This document shows positions 60,250 through 64,000 of a DNA stretch of 64,000 nucleotides, one piece after another (position 1 is the first letter of the stretch; each line of letters starts with the position of its first letter). Below the pieces are notes generated by a model. The model did no database searches and was not told the DNA's origin. It worked only from the letters and a program-made list of their open reading frames with translations. The translations under genes were made by a program, and so were the position numbers. Source of the DNA: an uncultured SAR86 cluster bacterium (lineage in GTDB: Bacteria; Pseudomonadota; Gammaproteobacteria; Magnimaribacterales; D2472); the NCBI GenBank assembly GCA_902579825.1, contig CACHII010000004.1, positions 23,482 through 87,481 on the forward strand, in the 5' to 3' direction.

Positions 60250-61324
60250 TTTTAGCCTCTTTGTTATTAATTTTTATTGGTAGGTTAATGGCGAATTTAG
60301 TTTCACCAGGTTTTGATTCAAACGTTATACTGCCTCCATGTATTCTAATAATATCCTGAGCGATAGTAAGGCCTAAACCTGAGCCATTTTCTTTTACTGA
60401 AACCATTGGAAAAAAAACTTGATCGTGAAGATCATCTGGTATGCCCGGACCATTATCTATTATCTCTATGCAGCATATAGTTTGATGAATTATTCCATTT
60501 ATTGGCTTTCCATAATGTATTCTTGATCTAATACAAATTATAGGATTCTTTATGTCTTTCATGGCTTGTTGCGCATTCTTTACAATATTTAAAACGGCCT
60601 GAACAAATAAGTTTTCATCTCCATTAATTTCAGGAATACTAGGGTCATAGTCTCTACTTAGAAACATTTCAATGTCTTTATCTGCTTCTGCAAGAGCATA
60701 GACTTTTTCAAGTGCGGAATGAATATTAAATAAGCCTAAGCTAGGCTTCGAGGGCGGTGTAAGTATTTTTGTAACAATAGAATTAAGTCTATCTGTTTCA
60801 TTTATGATTATTTTGAGAAACTTTGAGGAATAATCATCATTTAGTTTTTTATTTAGAATCTGTGCACTACCTCTAATGCCTGATAGTGGATTCTTAACTT
60901 CATGAGCAAGTGTTCTTGCAAGATTGGCTGCAATTTTCTGTGTCGAGAATGTTTTGGTTGAATCAATTATCTTATTCAAGTTATCAACACATGAAATTTC
61001 AAGAATCAAACACTCAAATTCATTACTCCAAGAGACTGTTATATCTATTATTCTTTTTGTAGAAACAGATGTAATAAGTTCAAAATCTCTTTTTGTTTTT
61101 GTTCCATTTTGCTCAATTGTTTTTTTCAAAAGACTAATCAATGCCCCATTTGTTTCTTCGGAAAATTGATTAGTTATATAATTGTTATTGTTATTTTTAT
61201 TTAAAACCCATCCTTTATTAAGAGCTGAATCGTTTAACCATATAATTCTTAAATCCTTATCAAGTAAAATTACTTCAGAAGCAAGTTGGTTTAAAAAAGA
61301 TAGATTTTCTTTATTTATATTCAT
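60242..61324 (-). CDS. glnL: Nitrogen regulation sensor kinase NtrB
   Basis: 360 residues from ATG 61324; an upstream in-frame ATG at 61363 would run through the intergenic hairpin and is rejected. N-terminal PAS-like domain (about 5–115), H-box LARTLAHEVKNPLSGIRGSA with His141, and an HATPase domain (NIVKNAQQAM, DNGPGIPD, GSGLGLTIA). It controls NtrC phosphorylation in response to nitrogen status through PII, which is not encoded here. Confidence 0.95.
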   Translation of the reverse strand: MNINKENLSFLNQLASEVILLDKDLRIIWLNDSALNKGWVLNKNNNNNYITNQFSEETNGALISLLKKTIEQNGTKTKRDFELITSVSTKRIIDITVSWSNEFECLILEISCVDNLNKIIDSTKTFSTQKIAANLARTLAHEVKNPLSGIRGSAQILNKKLNDDYSSKFLKIIINETDRLNSIVTKILTPPSKPSLGLFNIHSALEKVYALAEADKDIEMFLSRDYDPSIPEINGDENLFVQAVLNIVKNAQQAMKDIKNPIICIRSRIHYGKPINGIIHQTICCIEIIDNGPGIPDDLHDQVFFPMVSVKENGSGLGLTIAQDIIRIHGGSITFESKPGETKFAINLPIKINNKEAKIA

Positions 61325-61332
61325 TTTTAAGA

Positions 61333-61360
61333 ATCTGCCCTGTTTAAAAACAGGGCAGAT
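61333..61360. terminator. 13-bp perfect hairpin between GSII and ntrB
   Basis: ATCTGCCCTGTTT and its exact complement, 2 nt apart, lie between the GSII stop and the ntrB start. No good T-run follows on the leftward strand, so it may act as a partial terminator or mRNA 3'-end protector. That would reduce ntrBC relative to glutamine synthetase, as the glnA–glnL terminator does in E. coli. Confidence 0.65.
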
Positions 61361-61375
61361 CAAATTGAATCATAG

Positions 61376-62347
61376 TTATTTTGTTAGAGTACCAACAATA
61401 TGAGATACGATTTTATATGGATCAGCATTTGAAGCAGGTCTTCTATCTTCAAGATAACCATTCCAATTATGCTCAACTGTGTATACAGGAATTCTTATAC
61501 TTGCACCTCTATCACTTACTCCATAAGAGAATTTATCTATGCTTTGTGTTTCATGAAGACCAGTTAGACGCATGTCATTATCAGAGCCATACGAAGCAAT
61601 ACCCTCTTCATGAACTTCACCTAGCTTATCGCACATCGAGGTAAATAGCTCTTCAGATCCTGCTGTTCTCATGGCTTCATTTGAAAAGTTACAATGCATT
61701 CCAGATCCGTTCCAGTCTCCAGTTTTTGGTTTAGGATGAACATTTACTCCAACCCCAAACTCTTCAGCAACTTTATAAAGGAGATATCTACTAACCCAAA
61801 GATCATCTGCAGCTTTAATTCCTTTACCAAAGCACTGATACTCCCATTGACCAAGCGCTACTTCTGCATTGGTTCCTGTGAGCGTTATTCCCATATCAAG
61901 GCATGCTTGTAAGTGCATATCAGAAATTTCTCTTCCAACTACATTGCCTGCACCAACACCGCAATAATACTCACCTTGTTCTCTTGGCTCTCCATCTTCC
62001 CATCCAAGTGGCTCTCCTGTTGTAGGGTCTGTTAAAAAGTATTCTTGCTCAAAACCAAACCACCATTCATCAGTTACAACTTCTGCAGCTGCTGCTCTAA
62101 AGTTTGATGGATGAGTGGTATGATCAGCTGACTGAACCTCTGTCATGACCAAATCATGTCCATCTGGATTTGAATAAGTTTGAACAGGTATTAGTAAACA
62201 ATCAGAACTACCTCCCTCTGCTTGTTGAGTAGATGAACCATCAAAAGACCAATCAGGTGGAGTTTCATCTTCAGTTGCTTTTACTTTACTTCTCATCATT
62301 GGTTCAGGCTTATAACCATCTAGCCAAATGTATTCATATGTTTTCAT
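61376..62347 (-). CDS. glnII: Type II (eukaryotic-like) glutamine synthetase
   Basis: 323 residues, far shorter than the ~470-residue GSI common in gammaproteobacteria and matching GSII: YIWLDGYKPEPMMRSK, PDWSFDGSST, WFGFEQEYFLTD, WNGSGMHCNFS and the C-terminal RRPASNADPY. The GSI adenylylation-site region is absent, as expected for GSII. It makes glutamine from glutamate and ammonia. AGGAG ribosome site. It is followed by ntrB and ntrC and preceded by sigma-54- and NtrC-type sites. Confidence 0.94.
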   Translation of the reverse strand: MKTYEYIWLDGYKPEPMMRSKVKATEDETPPDWSFDGSSTQQAEGGSSDCLLIPVQTYSNPDGHDLVMTEVQSADHTTHPSNFRAAAAEVVTDEWWFGFEQEYFLTDPTTGEPLGWEDGEPREQGEYYCGVGAGNVVGREISDMHLQACLDMGITLTGTNAEVALGQWEYQCFGKGIKAADDLWVSRYLLYKVAEEFGVGVNVHPKPKTGDWNGSGMHCNFSNEAMRTAGSEELFTSMCDKLGEVHEEGIASYGSDNDMRLTGLHETQSIDKFSYGVSDRGASIRIPVYTVEHNWNGYLEDRRPASNADPYKIVSHIVGTLTK

Positions 62348-62382
62348 TAATTTCTCCTTAAAAAGTATTTTTTTAATTTTGA

Positions 62383-62398
62383 TGCAATTGTGATGCCT
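62383..62398 (-). promoter_or_regulatory. Sigma-54-type promoter for glutamine synthetase
   Basis: On the minus strand the sequence reads AGGCATCACAATTGCA. The GG and GC doublets are separated by exactly 10 nt, as in the -24/-12 consensus TGGCAC-N5-TTGC. The -12 element lies about 37 nt before the start codon, leaving a ~25-nt leader with an AGGAG ribosome site. Confidence 0.75.
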
Positions 62399-62437
62399 TA
62401 ATAATTATAAGCAAATGCACAAATATTGATATTATTA

Positions 62438-62454
62438 TGCATTATTTCTGTGCA
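62438..62454. promoter_or_regulatory. NtrC-binding-site-like dyad
   Basis: TGCATTATTTCTGTGCA, 17 bp with TGCA at each end, matching the spacing of the NtrC site TGCACYAnnnTGGTGCA. Its centre is about 62 bp upstream of the -12 element. A TGCAC half-site also lies at 62416–62420. The match is to the outer bases only. Confidence 0.55.
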
Positions 62455-62486
62455 AAATAAAGAATTTTGTTCATTATTAGTTCAAT

Positions 62487-63062
62487 TTAATGAATTCCTA
62501 TAAAATTAACTATATTTTTTAGCTTTTCATCTAAAGATTCATATGAATGTGAACCTCCATAAATAATATCTAAATATGAACCCCTAAAGTATTTAGCTGT
62601 CTCTTTATATTTTAATACTTCATCACCTGACTCCAAAAGCACATAAGTATTTTCTGCATTTGTATACTTTTTATATGACATTTTTCTTATATATCTGATA
62701 TCTTCTGGAGTAATTGTAAATTTTTTGCCTGTTATGTAGTTTTCATTTTCTCCAAGGTATATTTCAAAATCTTTCAAAGGAGGTATTGCAGGATTTATTA
62801 ATACCGACTTTGTTTTCAATTTAGTTGAAAAATAAGAGGCATAATAACCTCCCAATGAGCTTCCCACGAATACTATAGGATATTTTGCTCTATTTATAAG
62901 GATATGTATCTGACTTACAGCTAACTTAAAATTATTATCTAGATCTGGAATTATTATTTCAGCACTCTTATAGTTTTCAGAAATATATTTTTTTAAAACT
63001 TTTGCTTTGTTTGAATTTGAAGACGATGCAAAGCCATGAAAATAAAGGACAGTTCTATTCAT
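62487..63062 (-). CDS. yqiA: YqiA-like esterase
   Basis: 191 residues, small alpha/beta hydrolase of the YqiA/UPF0227 family: VLYFHGFASSSNSNKA at the start, nucleophile GSSLGGYYA (Ser about 69) and a C-terminal GGSHSYE with the catalytic His. E. coli YqiA hydrolyses short acyl esters; natural substrate unknown. It overlaps yqiB by 8 nt. Confidence 0.88.
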   Translation of the reverse strand: MNRTVLYFHGFASSSNSNKAKVLKKYISENYKSAEIIIPDLDNNFKLAVSQIHILINRAKYPIVFVGSSLGGYYASYFSTKLKTKSVLINPAIPPLKDFEIYLGENENYITGKKFTITPEDIRYIRKMSYKKYTNAENTYVLLESGDEVLKYKETAKYFRGSYLDIIYGGSHSYESLDEKLKNIVNFIGIH

Positions 63063-63483
63063 TAAATTTTATTTCAGAGCAAATCCCACTACAAAATATA
63101 CTTTCTAGCCATTCTGTAAGGAATCTATTTTGTTGAATTTTTTCATCTTTAGATTGTGTCCTCGAAATTCCCATAAAAAATGGGATTGGCTTCTCACCTT
63201 GATACGATATAACCTCAGCCAACTTTGCATCAAGGCATAATTGAATTCTGATTATGAAACTATTTAGATCATTTTCTTTTACTTTTTGTTTGGCCTCAAT
63301 TATTAAAGTGTATTTAGTTCTTTGAATAACTTTAAATAAAATCGGATTAGATGTTTGATTAGGATTAATAGTCTCAAATACGTATTTATTTTTTTTAAAA
63401 TTTTGTAAAACTTTTTTAAGACGTAAAAAATTACCCTCACAGATGCTAAGCTGATGACTGGTTTTAGGCAATATTTTTAACAT
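63055..63483 (-). CDS. yqiB: DUF1249 protein YqiB
   Basis: 142 residues of the DUF1249 family: an early CEGNFLRLKKVL, the central YTLIIEAKQKV, LCLDAKLAEVISYQ, and the C-terminal DEKIQQNRFLTEWLE. Function unknown. In E. coli yqiB and yqiA are near neighbours, so this gene pair is conserved. Confidence 0.85.
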   Translation of the reverse strand: MLKILPKTSHQLSICEGNFLRLKKVLQNFKKNKYVFETINPNQTSNPILFKVIQRTKYTLIIEAKQKVKENDLNSFIIRIQLCLDAKLAEVISYQGEKPIPFFMGISRTQSKDEKIQQNRFLTEWLESIFCSGICSEIKFNE

Positions 63484-63485
63484 AA

Positions 63486-64000
63486 CTAAATTTTATATTC
63501 TTTCTTAAACGGTGTATATCTCTTACAAGCCTCTATGTAGTTTTTAATTTCAATACTTTCTCTTGAACAGAAATCTTTAATTGCATTCCTAAAATCTACC
63601 TCTTTTAAATAGTGGAATGATTTTGTAAGCTTAGGTTCAAAACCTCTTCTTATTTTGTGCTCACCCTGAACTCCAGGATCAAAAATTTGAAGATGGTTAT
63701 TGATGCAATATTCAATACCTTGATAATAGCAACATTCAAAGTGAAGAGAATCAATATTATATGTTGACCCCCAATGTCTGCCATATAGAGCATTATTATT
63801 ATTAAAACATAGAGAGGCTGCAATTCTTTTTTGTTCATGAATTGCAAAAAATATTATGGGATTTAATTCTTTTTTATTTTGTTGAATATGATCAAAGAAA
63901 TCTCTGTTTAGATAGGGTGGCTGGAATCTTTGATCATAAGTATTTTTATAAAAAATATAAAAATCATCCCAATCATCTTCCTTAAGGCTATTTTTATCTT
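63486..64000 (-). CDS. DUF482 (COG3146) GNAT-like protein, truncated by window edge
   Basis: A minus-strand frame is open from the window edge (base 64000) to a TAG at 63488–63486, giving the last ~171 residues. They carry the DUF482 hallmarks: NTYDQRFQPPYLNRDFF, LYGRHWGSTYNIDSLHFECC and YYQGIEYCI followed by DPGVQGEHKIRRGFEP. The family is a FemAB/GNAT-like group of unknown substrate, often labelled as peptidoglycan-related. The stop lies 2 nt before the yqiB start codon, so they are probably co-transcribed. The N-terminal half is outside the window. Confidence 0.9.
   Translation of the reverse strand, partial: DKNSLKEDDWDDFYIFYKNTYDQRFQPPYLNRDFFDHIQQNKKELNPIIFFAIHEQKRIAASLCFNNNNALYGRHWGSTYNIDSLHFECCYYQGIEYCINNHLQIFDPGVQGEHKIRRGFEPKLTKSFHYLKEVDFRNAIKDFCSRESIEIKNYIEACKRYTPFKKEYKI

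Noticed and set aside
1..64000. CRISPR array, rRNA genes, insertion sequences or a replication origin
   Set aside because: No regularly spaced repeats, rRNA sequence, transposase or DnaA-box cluster was noticed in the window.

Overview
This is a low-GC, very compact bacterial chromosome segment. Gene order and protein resemblance point to a marine, genome-streamlined gammaproteobacterium, most like the SAR86 type; the lineage is an inference. The evidence is several gene neighbourhoods typical of gammaproteobacteria: rpoH–trmB–rdgB–metW–metX–yggT–proC–yggS–SPOR–argS–efp, rppH–TSUP–lgt–thyA–folA, mutY–yggX, yqiB–yqiA and glutamine synthetase–ntrB–ntrC. To these are added a full TonB energising operon and TRAP transporter genes. 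Intergenic gaps are short, many genes overlap by 1–11 nt, and six convergent pairs overlap by exactly 4 nt through their stop codons.

Layout. 1–6.6 kb: end of a CASTOR/POLLUX-type ion channel, a MazG-like pyrophosphohydrolase, hexR and uvrD divergent across 42 bp, a TRAP solute-binding lipoprotein, and lipB–lipA. 6.6–12.9 kb: an accessory block with a 1116-residue protein of no recognisable family, a chain of small unknown genes, a membrane-anchored HExxH protein, a 40-residue ORF with a structured leader, and a DUF805 protein. 12.9–19.4 kb: the two TRAP permease genes, yaaA, a dienoyl-CoA isomerase with a coupled 52-residue gene, and three phosphatases (e(P4)-type, PhoA-type, CysQ). 19.4–28.1 kb: rpoH, trmB and a nine-gene leftward cluster for methionine, proline and translation. 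28.1–36.2 kb: an M2 (ACE-like) peptidase, a DUF1295 protein and the DUF3450–TtpC–ExbB–ExbD–TonB–TPR operon. 36.2–47.2 kb: housekeeping genes (folA, thyA, lgt, rppH, a ferric-type ABC permease, rmuC, an aminotransferase, hspQ, a kinase, a peptidase).

47.3–53.8 kb is the most unusual part. It has a two-gene module (VWA-like lipoprotein plus five-segment membrane protein), then a divergent metal operon (outer-membrane barrel, HMA protein, MerT-like carrier, CsoR repressor, PepSY protein) with a CsoR-type palindrome at its front. Next comes a 1,247-bp unit bounded by a 51-bp direct repeat of the 3' part of tRNA-Phe. It has the geometry of an element integrated in a tRNA gene, but it is too small for an integrase. 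It carries three unknown short genes, a tandem repeat next to one end, and a candidate structured RNA ending in a terminator.

53.8–64 kb: a dimethylglycine/sarcosine dehydrogenase-like flavoprotein, mutY–yggX, gpmA, a membrane rhodanese, and a nitrogen block. In that block a eukaryotic-type glutamine synthetase (GSII) sits with ntrB–ntrC, behind a sigma-54-type promoter and an NtrC-like dyad. The window ends with yqiA, yqiB and a truncated DUF482 gene.

All calls come from reading the sequence; no database search or folding program was run.
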